DNA of 37,002 bases, from the NCBI GenBank assembly GCA_947258375.1, contig CAMYIJ010000041.1, positions 1 through 37,002 of the forward strand, in the 5' to 3' direction. A program made the position numbers and the translations under genes. Numbering within the stretch: position 1 is the first letter of the stretch; each line of letters opens with the position of its first letter. Below, piece after piece: positions 24,367-32,374 of this stretch. The notes beneath the pieces are model-generated. The model saw only the letters and a list, made by a program, of their open reading frames with translations, was not told where the DNA came from and did no database searches. Source of the DNA: an uncultured Acidimicrobiaceae bacterium. GTDB taxonomy: Bacteria > Actinomycetota > Acidimicrobiia > Spongiisociales > UBA5794.

Positions 24367-25253
24367 CGCCCGACCTCGGCGACGGTCGAGCCGAACACCC
24401 TCTGCTCGACGGGCTCGCGGCCCAGACGGGACACCGCCCACCAACCGAGCACGCTGAGAACCGCTCCGACGAGTATCACCACCGTCCCGCCCGCGGACCG
24501 ATAGAACATTCGATACGGCCCATCGCGGGCGGTCATGAGAAGCAACACGAGCCAGGGCACCGCAAAGACAATCCGGGCACTCAAGCGCTGTTCGAGGCTC
24601 TCTGAGCGAATCTCCTCCACGGTGCGCAGGTCGCGTGTCGTGGAGTCGGCCAGGTCCTGGAGTATCTCGGGGACGATCGCTCCGCCACGATCGTGCGCAA
24701 CCAGCAGCACCTCGATAACACGATCCGTTGTCGGATCCGCCAACTCATCGCGCACTGCCTCGAGAGCCGCCGGCACGCCAAACACTTTGGCCAATGTGGG
24801 GAAGCGGGCCAGCGCATGTTGGATGGCATCGGGACCGTTGGCGGCCAGGTCTTCGAGCGCCAAAGGCAGCGATAGCCCGCTCCGCACCGCGGCCACCAGG
24901 TGGCGAAGACCGTCGGGCCAAGCCCGCTTGACGGCCGATAAACGTTGCAGCCGGCGCCGCTCATAGAACCAACGCGGCAGCAACATCACGACCACTGCCG
25001 GTGGTAGTGCCACCCAGAACGCCTGACTGATGCCCGAAGCCAGCAGCAGGGCAAGGAGACCGAGCGCCACCGAAACCGCCCAGAACCGCACCGGACTGAG
25101 ATTGAGCCCGGCCTGGATGAGCCAGAGTTGCCGCTTGCTCATGTCTGTGGACCGTTGGGATGCCCGCCACCGAATCTCCGGGGCGTATCCGATCGCGAAA
25201 CCCACTGCGAGATAGACGAATACGGCGGCGAACAATGCCGCGAGCAACCTCAC
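24363..25253 (-). CDS. tadB: TadB inner-membrane platform protein
   Basis: 296 residues from GTG at 25253, which overlaps the cpaF stop in GTGA. N-terminal segments (LLAALFAAVFVYLAVGFAIG, and ~62-95) and C-terminal ones (VFAVPWLVLLLMTA, TVVILVGAVLSVLGWW) flank a T2SF domain: WPDGLRHLVAAVRSGLSLPL, VLLVAHDRGGAIVPEILQDL. It is homologous to TadC and pairs with it in Flp pili. Confidence 0.9.
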   Translation of the reverse strand: MRLLAALFAAVFVYLAVGFAIGYAPEIRWRASQRSTDMSKRQLWLIQAGLNLSPVRFWAVSVALGLLALLLASGISQAFWVALPPAVVVMLLPRWFYERRRLQRLSAVKRAWPDGLRHLVAAVRSGLSLPLALEDLAANGPDAIQHALARFPTLAKVFGVPAALEAVRDELADPTTDRVIEVLLVAHDRGGAIVPEILQDLADSTTRDLRTVEEIRSESLEQRLSARIVFAVPWLVLLLMTARDGPYRMFYRSAGGTVVILVGAVLSVLGWWAVSRLGREPVEQRVFGSTVAEVGR

Positions 25254-26563
25254 AGCGGTGTCGCCGATCCGTCGCAGATCGCCCGGAGATCGAGACGGTG
25301 CGGCAGGGCCTCCTCGATGCGCCGCCGCAGAGCTTCGTTGGGCATCTGCCCGGTCCATTCCAGTGGCATACCGATGGACTTCCTGGAGAAGAGCGGCTCC
25401 GTTGTGAAGTCATCGTGGAGCGACGGATTCAGGGTCAGGATCTCCATTGTCTGGCGCCGCATGCTCTGCCCCTCGTGGGTCGTTGAGTCACGATCCAGGT
25501 GCACGACGAAGTCGATCGTCGAGGAGAACACTTTGCGCACCACCTCCTCAGTCACGTTCTCGCCGGCCATCAACGCCGCATTGACCAGCGCGTTCAAGGC
25601 ATCGCGGGCCGAGTTGGCGTGAACCGTGCAAGCGAAACCACAGCCGGCGTTGCTCGCCCGCGTCAGCTCGAACGCCTCGGCGGCCCGCACCTCACCCACG
25701 ACGATTCTGTCGGGACGCATCGCCAGCACCAGCTTCACGAGATTGCGCAGCGAGATCTCACCGCGCCCGTCGAGCCCGGCGGGGCGGGCTTCGTAGTACG
25801 AAGAGTGCGGGCTGAGGGGCACGTGGAGCTCACGAACCTCCTCGACACAGCGCACACAGTGGTTGGCCGGCGCCGAGTCGAGCAGCGCCGCCAACATCGA
25901 CGTCTTGCCCGCGCCTGGAGGGCCCGACACCAGGATCGATGTGTTGCTCTGCATGATCGCCCACAGAAATCCCGCAGCCTGCGGTGTCAGCGATCCCTTT
26001 TGCACCAGAAAGCCGAGGTTTTCGCGCCGCAGTGCGTAGCGCCGTATCGTTGCCGAGATCTGATCCGAGATGGGTGGGATCACCGCGGTCAATCGAGCGC
26101 TGTCGTCGAGCACGCGAGCCTGCACGATGGGGCTCGATGCATCGAGGTGGCGGTCGGTGGCCGCCAGGAGGCGCGACACAACCTGGGCGTTTTCCTCCTC
26201 GCTGGTCGGTGTGGTCATCGACTGCAAGCGGCCGTCACCGTCGATGTAGGTGACCCGGTCGCCTTCGATGAAGATCTCCTCGATCTCGGGGCGCTCGAAC
26301 AGCTCGGTCAGTGCACCGAACCGGGTGATCGAGCGCAGGACCCGACGCACCATCTCTGCGGGATCCCGCAGCGCCCGGAGACCGGCCGCACCCTGATGCG
26401 CCAGGGCCTGGTACTCATCGACCGCGCCGGAGACGACCCCGCCGATACGTGCCACGTCGTGGTTGGGGTCGAGCTTCTCGACATCGATACGTTCGAGGGA
26501 CCGTTGCCGGATCGTTTCGTAGGCATTCGGCGAAGCGGCGCTGGGCAATGGGGCGGTGGTCAC
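25250..26563 (-). CDS. cpaF: CpaF/TadA pilus assembly ATPase
   Basis: 437 residues from ATG at 26563, overlapping the previous stop in ATGA. The secretion-ATPase domain has Walker A SGPPGAGKTS (K220), the His-box-like region around HVPLSPHSSYYEARP, and RPDRIVVGEVRAAEAFELTR, the mark of type II/IV secretion ATPases. The N-terminal ~180 residues contain EEIFIEGDRVTYIDGDGRL and the sensor-like LTAVIPPISDQISATIRR. It should power assembly of the Flp pilus from the cytoplasmic face. Confidence 0.95.
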   Translation of the reverse strand: MTTAPLPSAASPNAYETIRQRSLERIDVEKLDPNHDVARIGGVVSGAVDEYQALAHQGAAGLRALRDPAEMVRRVLRSITRFGALTELFERPEIEEIFIEGDRVTYIDGDGRLQSMTTPTSEEENAQVVSRLLAATDRHLDASSPIVQARVLDDSARLTAVIPPISDQISATIRRYALRRENLGFLVQKGSLTPQAAGFLWAIMQSNTSILVSGPPGAGKTSMLAALLDSAPANHCVRCVEEVRELHVPLSPHSSYYEARPAGLDGRGEISLRNLVKLVLAMRPDRIVVGEVRAAEAFELTRASNAGCGFACTVHANSARDALNALVNAALMAGENVTEEVVRKVFSSTIDFVVHLDRDSTTHEGQSMRRQTMEILTLNPSLHDDFTTEPLFSRKSIGMPLEWTGQMPNEALRRRIEEALPHRLDLRAICDGSATPL

Positions 26564-27783
26564 TGGGCATCACCGAAGGTCGGGACCATGGCAGCGAGCT
26601 TGGTGACGGCTTTCGCGAACGGCCCGCGTGGCACCAACACGCCATCCCACGCCGCCCGGGGCACACGTTTGTCGAACGGTGCCACGGTGATCGACTGCGG
26701 GGTCAGCGACCGCCGCAGCTCGACCTCGACCTCTGAGAGCACGAACGCGCCCCGGGGATGCTGGTTGAGGACTATGTGCAGCGGCTTGCCACTCACGAGC
26801 GATCGACCGTCCGCCATCCAGTCGACGATTCGTGTCACCCCAACGGGAGTTGTCGAGCCGACGAGGACGATCACGTCGGCCAGGCTGAGCGTGGCTCTGG
26901 TGACGCTGAACCGCGCCGGTCCTGCGCCTTCCGGAAGATCCTCGAGACGCGACCCGACGTTGGCCACCACGCATGGGTGCGTCGCCGCAAGCTCGGCTAG
27001 CACCTCGGCCACCTCACCGGAACGCAGCTCGAACCAATCACGCGGGTTGGGCAATCCACTGAGGACGCTGATTCCCGCGATCGGCACCTGGCGCAGGGTG
27101 CTGGTGAGGGCGCCGGTGCCGTGGTGAACGGCGTCGACCGCCGTGCGGATATTGGGGTGAAGGCTGAGGCCGAGCCTCTGGGCGACACTCGGCGACTGCT
27201 CGTCCGCATCGACGAGCACCGTGGCCTGGCCTATCCGATGGCGCAAAGCCGCGGCGAGCTGAATCGCCACCTCGGTGGCTCCGGCGCCACCCCCGGCGGC
27301 CGCCACTGCGATCACATAGCCGCGTCGGCGGCGGCGGGCGGCGGCATCGTGATCGACCGGTCCCGGGACGACCGCATCGGCCTGTATGGAATCCATCAGG
27401 CCGCGCATCTCCGGGTCGGCAACGATCATCGGACCGGCCAGACGCGCTATCGCTTCGACGAACTCCGCCGGCGGTGTCGCGTCGGCGATTGCCTCGTCAA
27501 CGCCGAGTTCCAGGAGGCGCTGCTTGCCGGTACCCACCGGGTCGGCGGCGTCGTAGACCCCAATGACGCGAGCACCGCCGCGCTGCAGGTTGCTCACCAG
27601 TCGGGTCGACAGGAAGGATGTCACATCGTCCACGAGCAAGACGTCGTACTTCTCTCCCATGGCGTCCTCGGGAGACATCACGTAGCCGCGAACGATGGCC
27701 CCGCCGTGGTCCATCAAGAAGAAGTGCAGCTCCTGGGCCCACCCTCGGATCGAGTGAGCGAGCATCACCGCCGGTTCCCGCAT
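26560..27783 (-). CDS. TadZ/CpaE-like pilus localisation protein with degenerate Walker A
   Basis: 407 residues from ATG at 27783, 9 nt after AGGGGGG; a GTG two codons earlier is too close to it. Residues ~45-118 resemble an atypical receiver domain (YDVLLVDDVTSFLSTRLVSN). Residues ~155-400 form a ParA/MinD-like domain with VLVDADEQSPSVAQRLGLSL. At the P-loop the sequence is AAGGGAGATEVA (GGGAGAT 164-170), without the lysines of KGGVGKT, so nucleotide binding may be weak or absent. TadZ proteins place the Tad machine in the cell. It stands between cpaB and cpaF, as in many tad operons. Confidence 0.85.
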   Translation of the reverse strand: MREPAVMLAHSIRGWAQELHFFLMDHGGAIVRGYVMSPEDAMGEKYDVLLVDDVTSFLSTRLVSNLQRGGARVIGVYDAADPVGTGKQRLLELGVDEAIADATPPAEFVEAIARLAGPMIVADPEMRGLMDSIQADAVVPGPVDHDAAARRRRRGYVIAVAAAGGGAGATEVAIQLAAALRHRIGQATVLVDADEQSPSVAQRLGLSLHPNIRTAVDAVHHGTGALTSTLRQVPIAGISVLSGLPNPRDWFELRSGEVAEVLAELAATHPCVVANVGSRLEDLPEGAGPARFSVTRATLSLADVIVLVGSTTPVGVTRIVDWMADGRSLVSGKPLHIVLNQHPRGAFVLSEVEVELRRSLTPQSITVAPFDKRVPRAAWDGVLVPRGPFAKAVTKLAAMVPTFGDAQ

Positions 27784-27797
27784 GTACACGTTCCCCC

Positions 27798-28502
27798 CTA
27801 ACCGCACTCTCTCGGTGCAGCCGGCAGCTCGAGCGGCGTCGCCCCCGTGGCGCGCACGATGTCCATGCTGAAGTTCGTCATGGCGCACGCCAACCGCAGG
27901 CTCAGGATGGGATCGACCGCGACCGTTACGGTGTAGTCGTTGCTCGCAAAGCCGCCCGTCGTTGCGTCCGCCGTTGCGAGCACCTCGGCGCTCGTCATCA
28001 CATGCCAGCTGACACCGTCGGCGCTGGCGATGATGTCGACGAGGTCTCCTGGCTGCAGCGACCCGGCGACCGCCCGGGTCGGTGATATGGGTATCGACAT
28101 CGATCTGATCTGCGTTTGGTAGCCGACGGCGGTGAAGTCCGACGGCTGCAGCAGGGTGCCGGTGCTCAGGGCTCGGGTGGTCACCTGCCCGCCCGTGATC
28201 ACTTCGTTCAGCTGATCGGAGCTGAGAACCGCCCCGCCCAGCGCGTCTCCGGAGATCTCAATCAGCTCGACATCGGCTGCTTCGATCGTCGTACCGGCGG
28301 GGATATCGGTGGCCGCCTTGCCGACGAAACTGGTCGCAGAAGTGTCACGCAGCGCAGCCAGGACAAGCAGGAAGGCGAGGAGGCCGGCCAGAATCATCAG
28401 TAGATGTCCCAGCGCGAAGCTACCGAAAAGCCGACGACGCGGGGCCGCTTCGACCATCGCCGGTTCGAGCCCGGGATCGACCCGGTCAGCAGTCTGCGTC
28501 AT
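27798..28502 (-). CDS. cpaB: CpaB/RcpC-like pilus assembly protein with SAF domain
   Basis: 234 residues from ATG at 28502 with GGGGAAGGG upstream. One membrane segment (~31-50, LGHLLMILAGLLAFLLVLAA) is followed by a SAF domain: ATDIPAGTTIEAADVELIEI and GQVTTRALSTGTLLQPSDF. The rest (SIPISPTRAVAGSLQPGDLV) matches RcpC/CpaB. In Gram-negatives this protein supports the secretin; here no secretin is present, so it may act at the cell-wall face. It is the first structural gene of the pilus operon, 14 nt before tadZ. Confidence 0.9.
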   Translation of the reverse strand: MTQTADRVDPGLEPAMVEAAPRRRLFGSFALGHLLMILAGLLAFLLVLAALRDTSATSFVGKAATDIPAGTTIEAADVELIEISGDALGGAVLSSDQLNEVITGGQVTTRALSTGTLLQPSDFTAVGYQTQIRSMSIPISPTRAVAGSLQPGDLVDIIASADGVSWHVMTSAEVLATADATTGGFASNDYTVTVAVDPILSLRLACAMTNFSMDIVRATGATPLELPAAPRECG

Positions 28503-28555
28503 CGTCCGTCACCCTTCCCCTGCCGTACCCCAGTCACAGCTTCCCCAAGAGTTGG

Positions 28556-28601
28556 AAAAAAAGATACTACCCACAGCAGCCTGCTCGCCACCTGGGGTAG
28601 T
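28556..28601 (-). terminator. Intrinsic terminator or attenuator between the BldC-like gene and cpaB
   Basis: On the minus strand ACTACCC (complement of 28595-28601) pairs with GGGTAGT (complement of 28566-28572). Inside is the short palindrome AGCAGGCTGCT (28575-28585). Seven T residues follow (complement of A7 at 28556-28562). This is a classic factor-independent terminator form, rare in DNA this GC-rich. It ends 54 nt before the cpaB start. Confidence 0.7.
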
Positions 28602-28608
28602 GGTCTAG

Positions 28609-28878
28609 CTAGGTCTCGACATCCTCCGTTGCAGAAGCCCCTGACGGCGTCTCGGTTTCCGCTTCGGAATCGACCTCCACCGGGAAGCTCTTCAGCCATT
28701 CGAGCACCTCGTCCCGGAAGAACCGGAACGACCGGCCCCCGGGCAAGCGGTACGCCGGAATCGTTCCCTCACGAGCCATCCGCCGCACTACCTGGACATT
28801 CATACCGAGCATCTCGGCCACCAGGGCGGTGTCGAGGACTTGCGGGAAGTCCGCCGGATTGGAATCCTCGCGTGCCAT
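28609..28878 (-). CDS. BldC/excisionase-like MerR-type DNA-binding protein
   Basis: 89 residues from ATG at 28878, with AGGAG 6 nt upstream. Residues ~13-65 are one MerR-like helix-turn-helix: LDTALVAEMLGMNVQVVRRM, AREGTIPAYRLPGGRSFRFF, RDEVLEWL. The rest is an acidic tail. Small proteins of this kind include BldC, a developmental regulator in Streptomyces, and phage excisionases. No integrase is near, so a BldC-like regulator is more likely. It sits in front of the pilus operon and may control it; the terminator between them could separate or attenuate the two. Confidence 0.85.
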   Translation of the reverse strand: MAREDSNPADFPQVLDTALVAEMLGMNVQVVRRMAREGTIPAYRLPGGRSFRFFRDEVLEWLKSFPVEVDSEAETETPSGASATEDVET

Positions 28879-29009
28879 TTCACGCTCCTACATCGTTGCT
28901 AGCGATACTTTACATGAAAATAACGTATCCTGCATTGTCGAAGAGTTGAGTTTCGCGACCTGAAACTCAGCCCAGGCGAGTCGCGGCGCCGACCGATTGA
29001 GGCGGCCGC
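28879..29009 (-). promoter_or_regulatory. AT-rich control region of the BldC-like gene with a hairpin
   Basis: TGAGTTTC (28947-28954) and GAAACTCA (28962-28969) are perfect 8-bp inverted arms; they lie downstream of the propeller gene and may end its transcript. Between this and the start at 28878, the sequence around 28905-28930 is unusually AT-rich and has GATAC and GTATC as inverted ends. It probably contains the promoter, but no -35/-10 pair is clear. Confidence 0.45.
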
Positions 29010-30491
29010 TCACTCCTGGATCATCAGCACCGTTGTCCCGGTTGTGTCGGGCACCCAGAGAAAGCCGTGCGCGCTGAACGGAACCCCGGGATTCCCAACG
29101 ACAGGAATCTTGATTGTCGCCTTCTTCAAGACGGGATCGATGCGGATCACAAAACCGGCGTGCGGGTCGGCAGCCCAGAACGCGCCCTCATGTTCCGCCG
29201 GGTTGGTGGGAGCCAGGCCTGTAGGAATACGATCGAACTCTCCGCCTCCGGCAGCGTCAACAACTATGACGTCTCCAGATTGGGTGTCCGAGACCCATAC
29301 CTGGCCGTCCACGACCACCGGAGCCGAAAGCGTCCCTCCAAAATCGATCGTCCGTTGCTCCCAAGTGAGGGGGTCAATGACCGTGAGTGTGCCGTCTCTA
29401 CGGTCGGAGATCCATATCTTCCCGTTGGCCAGAATGGGAGCGTGCGGACGGGAACTGATTTCGAGCTCGGGGCCGGCCCTCTTGCCGGTGACTGGATCGA
29501 CCCGGGTCACCGTCCCGGAGCGCAGGCCCACAACCCATAGGCCGCCCTGAGCGAACACAGGGGTGAGCGGGTAGCCGTCGAGATCGATTCTGTCGACGAT
29601 CTCGAAGGAGTCGGGATGGATGGCCACGAGCTCATAGTCCCGGCGCGCCGTGACCCACACGAGTTCGTTCGCCTCAACAGGGGTGTCCGGCCACCTGCCC
29701 ACCGGAATAGTCGTGATCATCTCGAGCGAGGTACGGTCGACAACGGTCCCTGTGCCGTCCTCTCGACAGGGGACCCAGATCTTGTCGCCACGAACAAGCG
29801 GACGGGTTGGATTGGCTCCGACGTCAACAGTCCTTGGAATCAGCGTCTCGGGGTCCAGCCGGGTGATGGCCCCATCACGGCTCAAGGTGAACCACACAGC
29901 GGACTCATCCGCGAAGGCTGCCTGCGGACCATCACCCACCTCCACCGTTCGTTTCACGCTCGGCCGAGACGGGACGCCGTCCGCTGCCGGCTCGTCTTCC
30001 GGTGCGGGAGCCGCTGTTGGCGGAGCCTCCTCGGTGGTAGGCGGGGAAACCGGAGGAGCCGTCGTATCGGGCGCACTAGCCGTTGTCGTGGGACCTGGGA
30101 GAGGGGACACCGCCTCGTTGCTGTCCGGGGATCCTCCCAGGCTGACGATGAGGACTGCACCGATCGCGACGACAAGCCCGATCGACCCGATGACAATCGC
30201 CAGGCGTGACACACCACGCCGAGTCCGCGTCGAAGCGGGCTCGCCCGCGCCGATACCCGCGGGATCGATCTCAACGCCAACGTTGTCTTTCGCAATCAGG
30301 TGCAGGACGGGGGCCACCCAGGCGTCATCCGGTTCGATGGCGAGCGAAGGCGGGCCGCGGATGGTTTCGGGAGTCCGCCGCGGCGGCTGAACGGGAAGCG
30401 AAGCGCCGCGGCCGGGCGCCGGCGCGGGCCTGGAAGGCGTGAGGGTCAGGCTGGGGTCCTGCTCGAGGATCTGTTGCTCGAGCTCACGGAG
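29010..30491 (-). pseudogene. Downstream part of a split BTAD regulator: membrane segment and beta-propeller
   Basis: This frame begins to make sense at ~30491 with ALRELEQQILEQDPSL, the normal end of a BTAD domain, yet no ATG, GTG or TTG lies nearby to start it; the first usable one is a GTG at 30317. A Pro/Ala-rich linker, one membrane segment (~30140-30205; LAIVIGSIGLVVAIGAVLIV) and a Thr/Pro linker follow. The last ~320 residues are a beta-propeller with repeats such as VWFTLSRDGAITRLDPETL, IWVPCREDGTGTVVDRTSL and IWISDRRDGTLTVIDPLTW. It is the missing second half of the gene at 30446-31114. If translated from 30317 it would still make an anchored propeller. Confidence 0.75.
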
Positions 30492-31114
30492 CGCAGCGCC
30501 GCTGCCTGACGCCCCGATCTGTAGAGCGCCAGCATCAGTTGAGCATGGAAGCCTTCTCGAAACGGGTGCTCGACAGTCAGTGCTTCGAGCTCTCCGACCA
30601 GCTCTTGGTGCCGCCCGCAAGCGAGATCGGCCTCGATGCGGGTCTCGAGAGCCACCATGCGCAGTTCGTTGAGTCGGGCTATCTCCAAATCGAGCTCGCC
30701 CCTCGCGTCGACGCCCTCGTATGGCAGACCTCGCCACATTTCCAGAGCGACCCGTAATTCGGTTGCGGCAGTTCTGCAATCCTCGGCAAGCCGGGCGCGG
30801 GCGCCTCCAACCAGTTGCTCGAATTCGACGAAGTCGACTGTCGATCCGTCGTCGCTGAGTTGGTACGAATGGCCGGCCGAGGAGATGACGTCGCCGAGCC
30901 GGCTGCGCAGATTGGAGATGTAAGTCTGTATGGAGTGGCGAGCGCCTTCTGAAGCGTCCTCGCCGTACGTGCCTTCGATGAGCTTGTCGACGCTCGTGGG
31001 GCGTCCATAGTTGGCGATGAGCAGCGCCAATACCGTGCGCTGTTTGCGGCCCCCAACGTCGAGCCGAAGGCCATCATCGAAGACCTCTACAGGTCCTAGA
31101 ACCTGGAACTCCAT
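30446..31114 (-). pseudogene. BTAD/SARP DNA-binding half of a split membrane regulator
   Basis: 222 residues from ATG at 31114 (MEFQVLGPVEVFDDG). Residues ~1-95 are the winged helix (GGRKQRTVLALLIANYGRPT, HSIQTYISNLRSRLG), and ~100-205 the BTAD region (LEMWRGLPYEGVDARGELDL, LYRSGRQAAALR). After ALR the frame gives a short Ser-rich tail and stops. The expected EELGIxPSP segment is missing, and ALRELEQQIL continues in the next frame. A deletion of 3n+1 nt at a GCG microhomology explains this. The fragment might still bind DNA. The start has only GGAG close to the ATG. Confidence 0.8.
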
Positions 31115-31125
31115 TCTCCAACCGT

Positions 31126-31170
31126 ACACATACGGGCCATCCACGTGCGGGCCGACCGCATACGCCCCGC
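31126..31170 (-). promoter_or_regulatory. Three 15-nt imperfect direct repeats upstream of the BTAD gene
   Basis: ACACATACGGGCCAT, CCACGTGCGGGCCGA and CCGCATACGCCCCGC follow one another exactly at 31126, 31141 and 31156, agreeing at 9-10 of 15 positions pairwise. They start 12 nt upstream of the BTAD start codon. SARP-family proteins bind direct repeats near their promoters, so this is a possible operator. Confidence 0.4.
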
Positions 31171-31215
31171 ACGCTGCTCACGAAGCGTGTTGGCGCTTGG
31201 CGAGCTGGGGACTCA

Positions 31216-32226
31216 TCAGCCCTCTGACCGGAATGCGTCGTACATTGTTCGCCCTTTGAGGCGCAGGGTGGAGTCGGCGGCCTCGTGGGTGCGCTCATTG
31301 ATGTTGGTGCTGCCTGTGTACACGTAGGCTCTGCATCGTCTGCCCAGTTTGTCGATCGCCATCCACTTCGAGTGGGTGTTGGCGTACGTGAGGGTCACGT
31401 CCGTGTTGTGAGTCAATATCCAGATGTCTCTGGCGTCGGCCCAGTGCTCACTGGTACGCACGCTCACGACACACCCCTGTTCACTCGCTCGGCGCAGGGC
31501 CCACGCCATTTCCGTGTTGCGGAATTGCAGGCTCGAAATGGTGATCTCTGCACCCTTATCGCAACGGGCGGCCGCTATGCCCTCGAAGAAGGCATGGCCG
31601 GAGTCCGTCGGATAGGTCCAGAGCTTCACCCGTTCGTGCCGACGCTGGAGGCTCACGGGTTTGCCGACCCGTAAGGATTCCCAGTACTCGAGGAAGCTGT
31701 CGTACAGACCCTTGTTCCCTACGTGCACAACCGTCGTCTGGTCGAATCTGCGCTGACGTTTCGTGAAGTTCCCCGATGTCGTGTAGACGACCCACTCCTC
31801 GCCTGTGGCGAGCTTGTCCAACAGCACGAACTTGTTGTGGTTGGTGCCACGGAAAACCTCGACGTGCGACTCGTCTGCTGCCCTGCGCAGCGCTCTCATC
31901 CGCCAGTGGGTAGCGCTGGCATCGGAGATCAAACGCAAGGTACCGACTTCGGCCGCATGCTCGAATGCATCCAAGGGCCCCCGAAGTGAGAGGCTCCACA
32001 GCGAGGCGTGCACCAGGGCCCCGTCTGCGACATTCTCCAGCAGCTCGATCGCGACAGACTCGTGCGCCCGAGGTGACTCGGGATTGGAGAAGGTCACTGT
32101 TGCGGTTGCCCCGCTCGCCGAAACGACCGCAGCCGTCTCCGTAGTCAGCAGTGCCGGGCCGCCCAGCTCGGGCGGGATGTTCACAAGAAGAGCCAGCATG
32201 GCCAGAAGAGTGGGTAGAGCATTCAT
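31216..32226 (-). CDS. Secreted phospholipase D-family protein
   Basis: 336 residues from ATG at 32226. Residues 1-~25 are a signal peptide (LPTLLAMLALLVNIPPELGG). Two HKD motifs are complete: H130-N-K132-F-V-L-L-D137 and H285-S-K287-W-M-A-I-D292, the second followed by TGSTNIN. These place it in the PLD superfamily, where the two histidines act on a phosphodiester bond. Substrate could be a phospholipid, nucleic acid or another phosphodiester; sequence does not say. Unlike bacterial PLD toxins no second domain is present. It runs in the same direction as the split BTAD gene, 101 nt upstream of it. Confidence 0.88.
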   Translation of the reverse strand: MNALPTLLAMLALLVNIPPELGGPALLTTETAAVVSASGATATVTFSNPESPRAHESVAIELLENVADGALVHASLWSLSLRGPLDAFEHAAEVGTLRLISDASATHWRMRALRRAADESHVEVFRGTNHNKFVLLDKLATGEEWVVYTTSGNFTKRQRRFDQTTVVHVGNKGLYDSFLEYWESLRVGKPVSLQRRHERVKLWTYPTDSGHAFFEGIAAARCDKGAEITISSLQFRNTEMAWALRRASEQGCVVSVRTSEHWADARDIWILTHNTDVTLTYANTHSKWMAIDKLGRRCRAYVYTGSTNINERTHEAADSTLRLKGRTMYDAFRSEG

Positions 32227-32374
32227 GGCCCCAAAGTGCGGAAGCCACTACAAGTCGCGCCCCGCGATCGAGCAAGGACGGATCAACATCCTCAAGAAGC
32301 CGTCATGACGGCCACAAGGACCACCCTGCGTGCAGTAACTGATACGTACGGTCTCACCTGCCACAATGCGGACC

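Noticed and set aside
28609..28878. Phage excisionase of an integrated element
   Set aside because: No integrase, attachment-site repeat or phage gene is near; the position before a pilus operon fits a BldC-like regulator better.
30446..30520. Programmed ribosomal frameshift joining the two halves of the BTAD-propeller gene
   Set aside because: No slippery heptamer is present at the junction, and the missing BTAD segment shows that DNA was lost, not only the frame changed.
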